Positions 22,630 through 33,599 of a stretch of 64,000 nt of DNA are shown piece by piece. A model generated the notes under the pieces. It saw only the letters and a program-made list of their open reading frames with translations, was not told the DNA's origin and did no database searches. Position numbers and translations under genes: made by a program. Numbering within the stretch: position 1 is the stretch's first letter; every line of letters begins with the position of its first letter. Source of the DNA: Ochotona curzoniae (lineage: Eukaryota > Chordata > Mammalia > Lagomorpha > Ochotonidae); contig NW_024466607.1 in the NCBI RefSeq assembly GCF_017591425.1, positions 18,732,501 to 18,796,500 of the forward strand, in the 5' to 3' direction.

Positions 22630-23794
22630 TAAATTAATCTTAAGATCAAACAAATTTTGTCTGAAGAAGCAACTTGGGGCCGTTTGTAGCCTCTGGTGTC
22701 TTCACTATGTCGGGACTTCTCATACTTCCTTGGCTTGTTGGGAAAAGTTGGTTTAAAGTGAAAGTCACTCAGTTCGTCCTTCTTGAACCTCATGTACGTG
22801 GTTTCATTTTTTTTTTTTTTTGTCTGAGGCATAACAGAGGGCTGGACAAGCGCTCAGGGCCAGGCCCCACATGGCTGGTCCAGGGCGGTGCTCCATCTCA
22901 CCTCCCAAGAGAGCTGACCTCTTCCATTTACAAAGGAGGATGTTTGCTCAAGGTGCTTCTTCCACTGGTGCACACATCAGGTTTCTGAAGGTAATTTCCA
23001 CTTTAGATGTTTGGTTAATTTGCTTTTTTTTTTCTTTTGCATTCCCTCCACCCCCCTCCCTTAACCTTTTGTAGCTCACCCTTGTGTTTAATGAAAGATG
23101 AATGGATTAAAGGAAGCCTGGTGATAGCCAGGAAGTGGAACAGCTGAAGAAGGCATTCAGTTAATGGGACTACTGAGCAGACAAATGAATGCAAGGAAAT
23201 GCAGATAAATGCAGGCTTCCTTTATTAAACACAATTCACCTTGAATTTAGAAAAGAGGATTTTTTTCTTCCAGGAAGGGATTAGTGACAAGATTTGAAAA
23301 GCATCCCCCAGGGAAAAAAGGATTAACAGAGGGAGACATTATAGAATAAAATAGAAGTGAATTAACAAATCGATTTTCTGTAAGGGTTAGAAGACACTAG
23401 ATTTATTTGGAAGATAAATATTTGGTAATTGAAACCTGTAGGTGTTTTGTTGCTGGGTTTTGTACTGGGAAGCTCATGAGCAGCTCTCAAGCAGGGGGCA
23501 GATCCTGTATAATGACAGGCACACCTTCTCTCCCAGCACTGTCTGGTTTATATCAAGGAGTTTTCCTTCTAATCATAGAGGCAAGTTTAGAACTCCAAGA
23601 GTAAGCAGAAACCAGGAGGCATGCTAATATCTCCAAGCAAAGGGGCAGTTCTTCAGGGGGACCACTGTATTTGAATTTCGATCATTTTATCTTTCGCTTC
23701 CTGCAGCTCCCTGGAATCCAAGGCAGCATTTTCTGTGGGTTTCAGTGTCCTGGGACTGACTCCTCCTGGGTGTTGACAGCACGGCAGGGCAGTT
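22630..23794. other. unique intronic DNA, no gene
   Basis: T-runs at 22806-22821 and 23020-23035. No exon or clear repeat. Confidence 0.5.
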
Positions 23795-23810
23795 GACCTG
23801 ATGGAGTTTT

Positions 23811-24151
23811 TTTTTTTTTTTTTTTTTAAAGATTTATTTTTATTATTTTTTCATTGGAAAGGCAGATATACAGAGAGGAGAGACAGAGAGGAAGATCTTC
23901 CGTCCGATGATTCACTCCCCAAGTGAGCGCAACGGGCCGATACTATGCCGATCCGAAGCCAGGAGCCTCTTCCGGGTCTCCCACGCGGGTGCAGGTTCCC
24001 AAAGCTTTGGGCCGTCCTCGACTGCTTTCCCAGGCCACAGGCAGGGAGCTGGATAAGAAGCGGGGCTGCCGGGATTAGAACCGGCGCCCATATGGGATCC
24101 CGGGCGTGCAAGGTGAGGACCTTTAACCACTTGCGCCACCGCGCCGGGCCC
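23811..24151 (-). repeat. young lagomorph C-SINE with perfect target duplication
   Basis: Complete and little-decayed. The head end reads GCGCCACCGCGCCGGGCCC. GACCTGATGGAGTTTT is present at 23795-23810 and 24152-24167, a perfect 16-base target-site duplication. On the minus strand the tRNA-like head carries an A box, and a B-box-like GGTTCTAATCC with one mismatch to consensus. Confidence 0.96.
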
Positions 24152-24169
24152 GACCTGATGGAGTTTTGA

Positions 24170-25568
24170 TAGGATGTGATGCCCTGTCACCGGGTGATGT
24201 GGCTTGGTGCAGAACTGCCACAGGCAATCCCTGCTACGCAGAACCCGCTGAAGCGACCCTCCTCTAGATTTCGTCTCCGACCCTTCCAGGGGGTGTTGGG
24301 TTGTATTCTTTGACTCATCAATTTACAGAGTCTTATTGATCTGATGACCGTCTATAGCATCTTTGCCTTCAGGTCAGAGTCGGTGGTGGTTAGCTCCTGA
24401 AGCAATGTTAATCCCTCCCAGGGTTGATTCCTATTCATGCCTCTTCTTCTTTCCTGCCATTGGTTTGAAAAATGGATATTGGCTTTTGCCTGTGCTGCTT
24501 TCTGAGCAAAAGTCTGACCAATAATATCATTGTCCTTATTCTTATTTTTGACGGTCCATTCACTGAATTGATCTCTTTAAGTTATTTATGTTCAGAGATA
24601 GGACAAAGAAGAAAATGTATCTTAGGAGCCACATCTAATCATTTTAATAGGAAATGGCTTAAATTTGTTAGAGTTGGCAAAGGTGTTGGATTTATCAGGG
24701 TTTTTCAAATTAAACTTGGTTGTTTTGCCCATTGAAATACAGTCCTTAATTTTCTGTGCTTATTTTCCCTATTTCTGGAATCTAACCCACTTCACTCTGT
24801 GAAGTACCACATGCACACGTGCGTATGTGGAAACACACACACACTTGTTCCAGATTTCTTTGGTCGGGGCGGGCTGGGGGTGGAGGAGGCGTAGTGGATG
24901 ATCCCCTTGGAGGTATGTTGCTTTTGGATCAGCTTGTGTTTGGAAAGAATGAGTCATGGGACTCGAGCAGACATATGTCTCCCACCTGACCATTGTTGAA
25001 GATGGCGTTTGTAGATTTGATGGATGCTACGGAGTGTGAGCTGCAAGGGAACAAAAGACGAGACTGCTCTGAAAGTGAACCGCAAAAGCCTGCGAAACAG
25101 GCAGGCAACCTGAGGCCCCTCTCAGCTCCAGTTGTCACTTTTTTTGGTTTCCCAGTCTAGCATCTCGTAGTTAGTATTGTTGTGTACAGTTCAGATCTGT
25201 TGCTTACTTTCATACCAAAGCAGGGTGCTTGATCAACACTTCCTCTCACTGGCTAAAATTTTTCAGTCAAAGCTTCTCACTTTGGAGTTTCTCTGCTGAG
25301 AACAATTCTGGCATCTGTCAGGTGCAGTACAATTGATGCGTGGCCTCCGGGAATGGTAAGTCTGTATGCGAGCTGAGGATGGGAGATGGGGGCGTGGTCT
25401 GTGGAGGTCCAGAGTCTGCTTCAGCAACATCTTTTGTTTGTGGAAAGGACTTTGCAGCATGCCATGTTTGGAAGGGGAGTGGCTTTCAGCGGAATACATG
25501 TCTTGAAACTTCCCCGAGCTTCCATGGAAAAATCCCAAAGGTTTAATGGATCCCTTTCTAATTATGTA
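24170..25568. other. unique intronic DNA, no gene
   Basis: A short (CA) run lies near 24833-24843. The 87- and 123-residue frames have no recognisable domain. Confidence 0.5.
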
Positions 25569-25569
25569 T

Positions 25570-25580
25570 TTTAATTTCTT

Positions 25581-25611
<31 letters not shown>

Positions 25612-25696
25612 CAAACATGAGTGCAAGCTCTCATCTACTGGTTTACTTCCTAGATGCCCAACAGCTAGGGCTAGGCCAGGTTGAAACTAGAAGTTG
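25570..25696 (-). repeat. old C-SINE, tail-side part, split by a young SINE
   Basis: GA microsatellite (25581-25606) at the tail, then TCTACTGGTTTACTTCCTAG and GGCCAGGTTGAAACTAGAAG. Resumes at 26001. Confidence 0.7.
25581..25606. repeat. (GA)n microsatellite
   Basis: About 13 GA units within the reversed CTCT block of an old SINE. Confidence 0.9.
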
Positions 25697-25986
25697 GACC
25701 CGGCGGCGTGGCCTAGTGGCTAAAATCCTCGCCTTGAACGTGCCGGGATCCCATATGGGCGCTGGTTCTAATCCCGGCAGCTCCACTTCCCATGCAGCTC
25801 CCTGCTTGTGGCCTGGGAAAGCAGTCGAGGACGGCCCAATGCTTTGGGACCCTGCATCCGTGTGTGGAAGACCTGCACAGTACCTGCCGTTGCAGTCACT
25901 TGGGGAGTGAATCATTGGACAGAAGATCTTCCTCTCTATCTCTCCTCCTCTCTGTATTTCTGACTTTGTAATTAAAAAAAAAAGAA
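25697..25986 (+). repeat. young lagomorph C-SINE, nested in an older SINE
   Basis: Head GACCCGGCGGCGTGGCCTAG, body GGCCTGGGAAAGCAGTCGAG, tail near 25970. The target duplication GAAA(C/T)TAGAAGTTG occurs at 25683-25696 and 25987-26000. It has a short internal deletion relative to its neighbours, around 25870-25885. Confidence 0.94.
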
Positions 25987-26000
25987 GAAATTAGAAGTTG

Positions 26001-26185
26001 AAGTCTGAATTCCAGTCTCGCCTATGGGTAATTGCGACCCAAGGACTTGAGTCATCACCTTATTATTATTAGGCAGCTGGATTCAGTAGAGCCAGCACAC
26101 CTGCCCAGGTACTCTGCTGAGGCCTGAGGTGTCCCAGCCTTGCTGACACCAGGTGTCACTATGCCAAGCACCTGATCTGACAGTC
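26001..26185 (-). repeat. old C-SINE, head-side part, continuation of 25570
   Basis: CCAAGGACTTGAGTCATCAC, AGGCAGCTGGATTCAGTAGA, then a head remnant near CTATGCCAAGCACC. Confidence 0.6.
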
Positions 26186-26288
26186 CTTGGCCTCTAGTCC
26201 AGTTAGGGCATCTGTAAAGAGCATACCTGATGCTGAGCCTGTGTGGTTTCCAGAGATGCCTGCATTCTAATTGGCTGTGTGTAATTTT

Positions 26289-26619
26289 TTTTTTTAAAGA
26301 TTTATTTTTATTATTTTGTTATTGGAAAGGCGGATGTACAGAGAGGAGAGACAGAGAGGAAGATCTTCCATCCGATGATTCACTCCCCAAGTGAGCGCAA
26401 CGGGTCGATACTATGCCGATCCGAAGCCAGGAGCCTCTTCCAGGTCTCCCACGCGGGTGCAGGTTCCCAAAGCTTTGGGCCGTCCTCGACTGCTTTCCCA
26501 GGCCACAAGCAGGGAGCTGGAAGGGAAGCGGGGCTGCCGGGATTAGAACCGGCGCCCATATGGGATCCCGGGCGTGCAAGGCGAGGACCTTTAACCACTT
26601 GCGCCACCGCGCCGGGCCC
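26289..26619 (-). repeat. young lagomorph C-SINE with perfect target duplication
   Basis: Complete. It differs from the copy at 23811 by roughly a dozen bases by eye. GGCTGTGTGTAATTTT occurs at 26273-26288 and 26620-26635, a perfect 16-base target-site duplication. Confidence 0.96.
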
Positions 26620-26639
26620 GGCTGTGTGTAATTTTGAAC

Positions 26640-28128
26640 ACTCACAGCAAGATGGCCTTTCAGAAACGATGTCTGCATCCTGGTGAATGGACTCGTGTCT
26701 TGGCCATCTGACCTGGTGGCTGACCTCCAGAAACTCACCGTCTTTGTCTGCTCCTCCATCACCCCAGTCCCTAGTCCATCCTTTGCACATGGAGGTGACT
26801 GTTTCTGCTGTGTTCCTGGGGCCCTTTTCCTCTCCTTCCCTCCTCTTGTCTCTTCCTTGTCCTCCTTCCCTCATCATTGTGGGGGATAGTGTTGGTTTCA
26901 TGCTGCCTGTCCTCCACAGTCCTAACACAAGGCCTGCCTTTCTTGTCACCTGCCAGCGTCTCCTCTTTCATCTTCCGCTCTGTGCTGGTATAACAGCAGG
27001 TCTCCATCTCCCTTGTTGGAATCACAGTACTTGGCCTGTGTAATGCCACACGTGTTCTATGCTTTCATTTGGTTAGTGTCATCGCAGTGAAAGAAGCTGC
27101 TGTGGGTAAAGAGGATTTGGTTTGTGCCTCGTGGAGGAGAACCCTCACTAAACACACTGTGTAGCACATGGCAGGTATTTGGTTAAATATTTGGTGAGAG
27201 AGCAACGACTTGGCTCAGTCTGTGGTCTTTCCCCATAGTATCCAGTCCTTGATTTTCTTTTACGTGTACATGATCTCCTATTGGATGTTGCTTTGTTAGT
27301 TTATGTCACAGGAAGGAATTTGTCCTGAAGAATTTTCTGTTCTCATGAACTACTCTTTGCATGAAATCTCTCCTCGGACCCCTGAATGCCTGCTTTGGGG
27401 GACAGGTGTGTATACCTGTGCGCTGCGCTGCCAGAGGCTGCCCTCCCTGTACTGTGTGGCCCCTCGTGTGTTTCAGAGCCTGCCACCCACACCCAGTGTC
27501 CTGACACTTCAAGGCTCAGTCCTCTCACCTGTCAGGAATACCGTTTTGTTTCCAGAGCTGTCATGAGCAGGCGATGATGTGTGAACACAGCAGGAGACCC
27601 AGCTCTGAGGACAAGCTCGGCTGTTATTAGCTGTGATCATGATTGATTGGGTGATTGACTTGTGCTCATCTCTGATTTCTGGCTCCTGACACCCCCCACC
27701 CACCTCTCACCCCTACCCATTGGTTCTCACCACAAGAATACTTCTGAAAGGACAGTTTCCTCCAAGGAGAATTAGCCTAATAACACGCTAATCTGTGGAG
27801 GTTCCTGGGATATGCCGTGTGCCCACAAGTGGCTATGAAGCAAACCTGGCCAGCCCTGCTGGGGTACCAGTGACTACCTTAGAGAACATGCAGCCCTGGG
27901 GTTTGATGATGGGCAGTAGTGGTGGATAAAGCAGACAGCAGATGGACAGCATTCCCCCAGAGCCACCAAGGGAAACACAAGCTCCAGGTTTGTAGGGAAC
28001 AGGAACAAAAGAGAAGTCCAGAAGGGTGTGTACAGTAAAGAGAGAGCTTGCATAGGCCATGATGTATGAAGACTTCTGGGGAAGGCCTGGGGATCTCAAA
28101 ACCCTGAGAAAACCAAGCAGCAGGTGGA
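26640..28128. other. unique intronic DNA, no gene
   Basis: No exon or clear repeat. The large reverse frame over 26380-26949 is mostly SINE read-through. Confidence 0.5.
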
Positions 28129-28129
28129 G

Positions 28130-28305
28130 CAAAGCATGACTTTAAGCGTTTTACATACACAGACCACTTAGAACAGTTTCATGTTTGTAACATGAAGAGA
28201 TAGAAGCAGAGGCATCCTCTCCAAGGACCCACAGAGTTAGTGGCAGAGTTGGGATTTCTACCCAGGCTGTCTGGGTTCTCAGCCCTTGTGCAGGGTGCAA
28301 ATCCT
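28130..28305 (-). repeat. MIR SINE
   Basis: AGCGTTTTACATACACAGAC, then GTGGCAGAGTTGGGATTTCT and CCAGGCTGTCTGGGTTCTC follow reversed MIR. Confidence 0.65.
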
Positions 28306-28309
28306 ACAC

Positions 28310-29160
28310 CTTGCCACCTTCTTGCTCTGAAGATGTTTCAGGGCAGTGCAAGTCTTGGTCAGCCGCTGTCTCTGTTGTGAAGACAGATACTTCAGGGAGA
28401 CAGGGAGCAGTCAAGAAGAGATGCTTTCTGTCCATCTGTGCTGCCCAGATATGGGGCTGCAAGGGCCTTTCCTGGTAAGAGTCCAAGGACCGCCGTTCAA
28501 GAGCCAAGAGGTTCAGGACTGGGAGTGTGCTGGGGATTTGGATCACATTTATTTGGTACTGCAAGTGACACTCCAGCTGGGTTTCCTCGAGTACCTGCAC
28601 TGCTGGCGTGTGTGGCTGGATGCATCTTGGTCCAGGAGCTGCCCTCTGCTGTGTACGACATGTAGGCATCCCTCACCTCCAGCTGCTGGAGTCTGTGGCA
28701 GCTCTTCCCCATCCTGTCTGCCTGCAGACAGACATCCAAGGTCCTGCCTAGGATGGTTCCTGGCTGAGAAATGCAGCTCTGAGAGTACCTGCTCTCTTCC
28801 TTGTTACCGCTTGGACTACAGGGGGCTCAGGATCCTGGTGTGAGAACCCGTTGGTGGAGTGTGTTCTGAAGCCAGGGCCAAATTGTGTGTGAGCTTCAGG
28901 GGGAACCCCTTGTAAATCATACTGGCATTCATAGGATGAGCTCACTTTGATTGTAAGAGAACAAATACATTTGTAATATCTTATCAAAGCAAACAGAATA
29001 CATCTCTAAGGATATAAGTTTTGAGAAAGTAGGGATAAGGGTTTTGTGTCCCCATTATTTTTCTGTTTGTTCACATTTGCATCTGATTATTTTCCTGATT
29101 GCAAGCACTTGTTGCTTTTATGGTAAGGAAGAAGTCTTCTTGTACCTTAAATTTTGTAGG
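28310..29160. other. unique intronic DNA with a 165-residue open frame
   Basis: The forward frame 28346-28843 is one of the longer open frames but has no familiar domain or splice context. I treat it as chance. Confidence 0.45.
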
Positions 29161-29164
29161 ATTA

Positions 29165-29320
29165 TTACTAGAAGTGGCCAAAAGTGAGCTCTGGACCCAG
29201 CCTGCCTGGATTTGAATACTATCAACCTTTGTATTTTCTCCACATTAAGCTTAACTTCCCCTGTTTCAAAAGCAATAACATCACAGGCATGTTTTGAAGA
29301 CTGAAAAAAGCCATCCAAAA
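29165..29320 (+). repeat. MIR SINE
   Basis: GAGCTCTGGACCCAGCCTGC, CTGGATTTGAATACTATCAA, then CCCCTGTTTCAAAAGCAATA, matching forward MIR. Confidence 0.65.
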
Positions 29321-29324
29321 TTCT

Positions 29325-30235
29325 GCCTCCACACCCCTCAGAATTTTGTCCTTCCCAGCATCTTTTGCTTTGTGACTTACATGGCTTTAATTAGACATTG
29401 TGATGTTGTGTAGCATGCACCTTACCTGAGTATTATTTCCTGAGCAGATTTGTGTGCTAGCACAGTGCTAGCTGAGGTATTTTTGGACACAGTAATGTAG
29501 TGGCTGCGGACAAAGGCCAGGCTTGTTCGATGTGTTGTTTAATTCATGTCTCAATCATAAACCTGAGTTTGCCACCCTCGTCTTTTCTTTGCTCAGTTGA
29601 TTGTACTTTCATATTAGTGATTACTAAATTTCCTTTAACTTGATACTTTATAGTTTCAATCACACAAGCAGCACTTGAATGTGTGATCTTTGTGAAGAAT
29701 TCTAATATTCAGTGGTTTACAGAAAACATAATTACAGGCCCATAAATGCTTTTTTGTGATTCTGGCCTGAGATAAAATTGTTTCCAGTTTGGTTATATGC
29801 TTTCCTGATTCAATTGAGAAATTGTCCTAGTATGACAGAACCCCCAGAGAAGCACAAATGCTATGGTGTGTACTTCCACAGGAATGGAACTGTCTGGAGC
29901 CTTGAACTCATCCAGGTCTGTCACCCAGATGGGGAAAACTCACTTACTTGAGCCTTCACCACCACCACCTCCTGGTGTTGTGATCTAGGTTTGGGTCAAA
30001 TACTTATTTCCTAGCTTCTTGCCTCTTACTTAAAAAGCATTTTAAGCACAGGCACTGACATGGCTTAATCAAGTTAAGGTTTCTTCAGGAAACCCTACCT
30101 ACAACAGTGTATGCATGCAACAACTTAGCGTTCGGAAAGATGGGGAATACCTCGTGTGCTTCACATGGAGATGGAGTACCAGGAGCACGCGTCTGGGCTA
30201 TGTTATGGCTGGATGGAGGCAGATGCTAGCATGGT
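29325..30235. other. unique AT-rich intronic DNA
   Basis: No exon or named repeat. A short inverted repeat, GTGCTAGCACAGTGCTAGC, lies at about 29453-29472. Confidence 0.45.
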
Positions 30236-30240
30236 CAGGT

Positions 30241-30360
30241 CAGATGAACTCAGGAATGGCCACGTGGAGGTAGAGAATTCTGGAACTGGCAGGTGAAGGT
30301 GAAGTCAGGAACAGGCCAATGTAGATGAATTCGTGAACCAGCAGGTGGATGGAGATGGAT
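30241..30360. repeat. degenerate minisatellite-like array, about 4 units of 25-31 bp
   Basis: Units share a pattern like GAATTC-GGAAC-GGCAGGTG-AGGT, at about 30241, 30272, 30301 and 30324. Divergence between units is high. Confidence 0.5.
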
Positions 30361-30364
30361 TCTG

Positions 30365-32410
30365 ACAGCTGCTGATGAGTCTCAGTGGCACAGATGAAGA
30401 GTGTTAACACAGATCGCAATTCTCACGGTTCAGGTCCCGGTAGTGGCCGAAGGCCCAAAGGCCCTAAGGCTGCACGGCCAAGTGCCCGGGGGAAACCAAC
30501 CAGCCACAGTACCAAATGTTAGTTATTCTAACCACCATAGACATACCCCTATCTTGAGAGTCATGTATGTACTTTCTTAACCGTGGCCCAGGCTGGCTGC
30601 ATCCACTGGGAGCCTAACACCTGAGATCCCAGCAGTACCTGTTTGGAGGGCTGCTGTGCAGACGCCTAGGCATGCCTCCCACACTGCCTGCCACGTCACT
30701 GGCTTGAGAGAGGGGAGCTCACATGAAGAAGGATAAGGAGGCAGATGTCTAGAAATACTTTGTACTTGAGTTCTGGAGAGTTCTAAGAGATGAGCTTGGT
30801 GGGAGAGCTCAGATAAAGGCACAGATTTCTGACTTCTCGGAACAAAGGAAAGTATGAATTACCATGGTGCTGCCCAGCGTGAAGGTTGGAGGGAGACAAG
30901 AAGTGGCTGATAGCCTAGGGTGGAAGAGAAGGTGTGCTGTGTGTCAGACTCCACACTGGCTCAGTTCTCTCACTTAATGTGGCCAGTCTGCCCTCTGGAG
31001 GCCTTCGAGCTGGTAGATTCTGAAATGGATCATTTCATCTTGCATGATTTAGATATTGATATGCTAACTTTACCAAAGTATGTCAGGGAATCACTTTGGC
31101 GATGCCTGCATTTCTAGAGGGATTCAGATGATGGTATTTTGCACCTCAGTGGAGAGGAGGCTTGCATGTTGTTGCTGTGCATAGTATTTCCAGTTGTAGC
31201 ATTACCTCCTTTAAGCTCAAGAGAATCTCTGGGAAAATGTAAGGCAAGGGAGATATTTGCATGAAAGTGACTGATGCCCTATAACCTTTTTCTTGCCTAT
31301 GATGTTAGCCTATGTGTAAATCCCCAACCTTAGTACAGCATGAGATGGGAGAGTTGGTTATCTTCTCTTGCATTCCACAGGAGAGAAGGCAAGCTGATGA
31401 CTCATCCACTGTTATCTGTCCTTCAGGATTCTTCGTGACCCTCAGTGAAAAGCTAGGATCCAGCTCTGCCATCCACCCAAGTCTCTGTGTGCAGTTTGGA
31501 GCTGATGGAGTTAAAGGTCCATTTACTTGCAGGGTGCTAACACTCATTCCAGCTTTGGGCTCTGTAACTACAGAAACCATTTGAGCAGTTGCAAATAGTA
31601 TTAGCTCTAAGCTGGTTACGGGTCCTGCAGACTCATTCATTGATTGTCTTCGATTTCCAGGACATCTGGGATACAGAATTAAGAAGACTTTAGTTAAGCC
31701 AATTAACTTTTGTAGGGCCTGGGCAACTAAATATCGTGCAGAATGTCGTTGATGTTATTCAAATAGCAGTTTTATTTGAACTGGGATTAAGGAAATCAGA
31801 TACAAGGTATAAGAATTGTTTATAAGGCATTTCTTTCTATATCCCAGTGTCTTGGCCTTTAACACTGAAGTCTGACCATCATTATGCATACAAGTATTTG
31901 GGCCACATTATCATTTCAGTAGATTGTGACTTGATTGTGCCAGCTCTCAAGTATCCATCTTGCAGATTGCTCCCAGCCGAGGAGTAACCAGATCCTTCAC
32001 AGCTTCACTGAGCTGTGGCTGACCAATTTCTTTACTGACATGTCCAGATTGAAGAGCAAGACCTCTGTGCAGTAAGAAGGTCTGGGTTCAAATGGGAGAA
32101 TCCATTTGCTCCCATTGCTTTTGCGTTGTCTTAACCTAGAGGTGGTTCATTCAGGGTCTGCCAGTGGAGTGGACATGGAGCTGAATATCACTTCCGGTTA
32201 TGGAATGTAGATGCATGCTTATCTTTCCTGTGTGTTTTCCTGCTTTTTGGGGCTGAACGCAAAAAACCCCAAGGCCCAAGAGGAGAGGAGAGCCACACGG
32301 GGGAGCAGTAGGTCCCTGAGTCAATGTGTGGAAGGCTCTCTGATGATAAAGACCCCGTTTGTGGGTTGGTTACATGGACAAGAAATAAACCTCTATTGCG
32401 TAAAGCCACT
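30365..32410. other. unique intronic DNA, GC-rich patch at 30425-30500
   Basis: The patch is locally rich in GGCC motifs and contains a few CpGs, unusual for its AT-rich surroundings. No gene or named repeat. Confidence 0.4.
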
Positions 32411-32414
32411 GAGG

Positions 32415-32434
32415 TGGTGTGTGTGTGTGTGTGT
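32415..32434. repeat. (TG)n microsatellite
   Basis: About ten TG units. Confidence 0.85.
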
Positions 32435-32464
32435 ACACAATAGCCATTGTACTGTTAACTAGTA

Positions 32465-32600
32465 AGCAACTTGCAAGTGCTGTTGTAACCTTGAGTGAGT
32501 TGCCTGAGTGCTCTACACTGTGAAACAGGACAATTGCCATTTGCCTGACAGGAAGTGAGTGCTCAGTAACTGCGGGCAGCTGTCATTCATCATAAATTAT
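32465..32600 (+). repeat. MIR fragment
   Basis: ACCTTGAGTGAGTTGCCTGA, then TGTGAAACAGGACAATTGCC and GTGAGTGCTCAGTAACTG, follows forward MIR. Confidence 0.55.
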
Positions 32601-32604
32601 TGCC

Positions 32605-33205
32605 GCTTCCTCTGATCTGCAGGAGCTGGAAAGATGAATTATTTTCATCTGGAACATCAGAAAAATGTGTTTGGGAAAAGTAGACTACAGAAGTCAGTCT
32701 GTATTGAGTAGTGCAGGCTTTGAAAAGAACATTTTCTTATTTGCATTTCAAGTGTAGTTGGATTTGTTGATGTACATAAAAGACACTCAAAGATGTGTGC
32801 AAGGAGACTTTTCTTCTCATACACTCACGGACCTGGACTTGCTGCTTGGACTGGTGGGGGTGGTGAGGGAATAGCTGTAGCATACCGAGTCTCCTTTCAG
32901 ATCAAGAAAATACCCAGAGAATCAGTGTTGTAGAAGGACTGAGACCATTGGATTTTGCTCAGTGGACAGATGAATTCGGCAGATTTAAACCCTGTACATA
33001 TATGCTACCACCACAGCTGGTCAACTAGCTTGCTTCTGACTTAATTTCCCTTATGTGAAACAGAAATGTCACACAGGCTTACCATCTCAGACCTCAAATG
33101 TATCAGTGGTTACTTATCGACTACGTGAAGCAGTAAAAGCGTATGACTTGTCAAGATCAAGAGAAAAGAGTGTTAGCAGTAAAACGGAAAGAGGAGAAAT
33201 GATCA
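32605..33205. other. unique intronic DNA, no gene
   Basis: Nothing recognised. Confidence 0.5.
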
Positions 33206-33588
33206 TTTTTTTTTAAGATTTATTGGGCCAGGCTCAATAGCCTAGTGGCTAAAGTCCTTGCCTTGAATGTGCCGGGATCCTATATAGGCACTGGTTCTAA
33301 TCCTGGTGGCCCCACTTTATTTATTTTTGTTGGCAAATTAGATTTACAGAGAGAAGGAGAGACAGAAAAAAAAAAGTTTTTCCTTCTGCTGATTCACTCC
33401 CTAAGTGTCCACAGTGATCAGAGCTGCGCAGATCCAAATCCAGTAGCCCGGAGCTTCTTCCAGATCTTCCATGCAGGTGCAGAGTCCCAAGGCTTTGGGC
33501 CATCTTCCACTGCTTTCCCGGAGAGCTGAAAGGGAAATGGAGCAGCCAGGGACTTGACTTCAGCCAGTAGGCTACTGTGGCGGGCCCA
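33206..33588 (-). repeat. lagomorph C-SINE interrupted in its tail by a SINE head
   Basis: Reversed tail begins TTTTTTTTAAGATTTATT, is interrupted at 33225-33314, and resumes TTATTTATTTTTGTTGGCAA. It ends in a degraded head GGCTACTGTGGCGGGCCC. Confidence 0.8.
33225..33314 (+). repeat. C-SINE head-only fragment, opposite orientation
   Basis: GGGCCAGGCTCAATAGCCTA, then GTGGCTAAAGTCCTTGCCTT and CTGGTTCTAATCCTGGTGGC. It stops after about 90 bp at CCCCA with no body or tail. It carries both Pol III-like boxes. Confidence 0.85.
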
Positions 33589-33599
33589 GAAATTATTTT

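Noticed and set aside
26530..26619. tRNA gene from the A and B boxes in SINE heads
   Set aside because: The boxes belong to the tRNA-derived heads of C-SINEs. The rest of the cloverleaf is not preserved.
26380..26949. 189-residue reverse frame
   Set aside because: Much of it translates the young SINE at 26289-26619; SINE read-through is a known artefact.
28346..28843. 165-residue forward open frame as a possible gene or pseudogene
   Set aside because: No familiar domain, no splice-site context and biased composition. Open frames of this size occur by chance in 64 kb.
30425..30500. CpG island or promoter
   Set aside because: Only a few CpGs over less than 100 bp, far below an island. No transcription start evidence.
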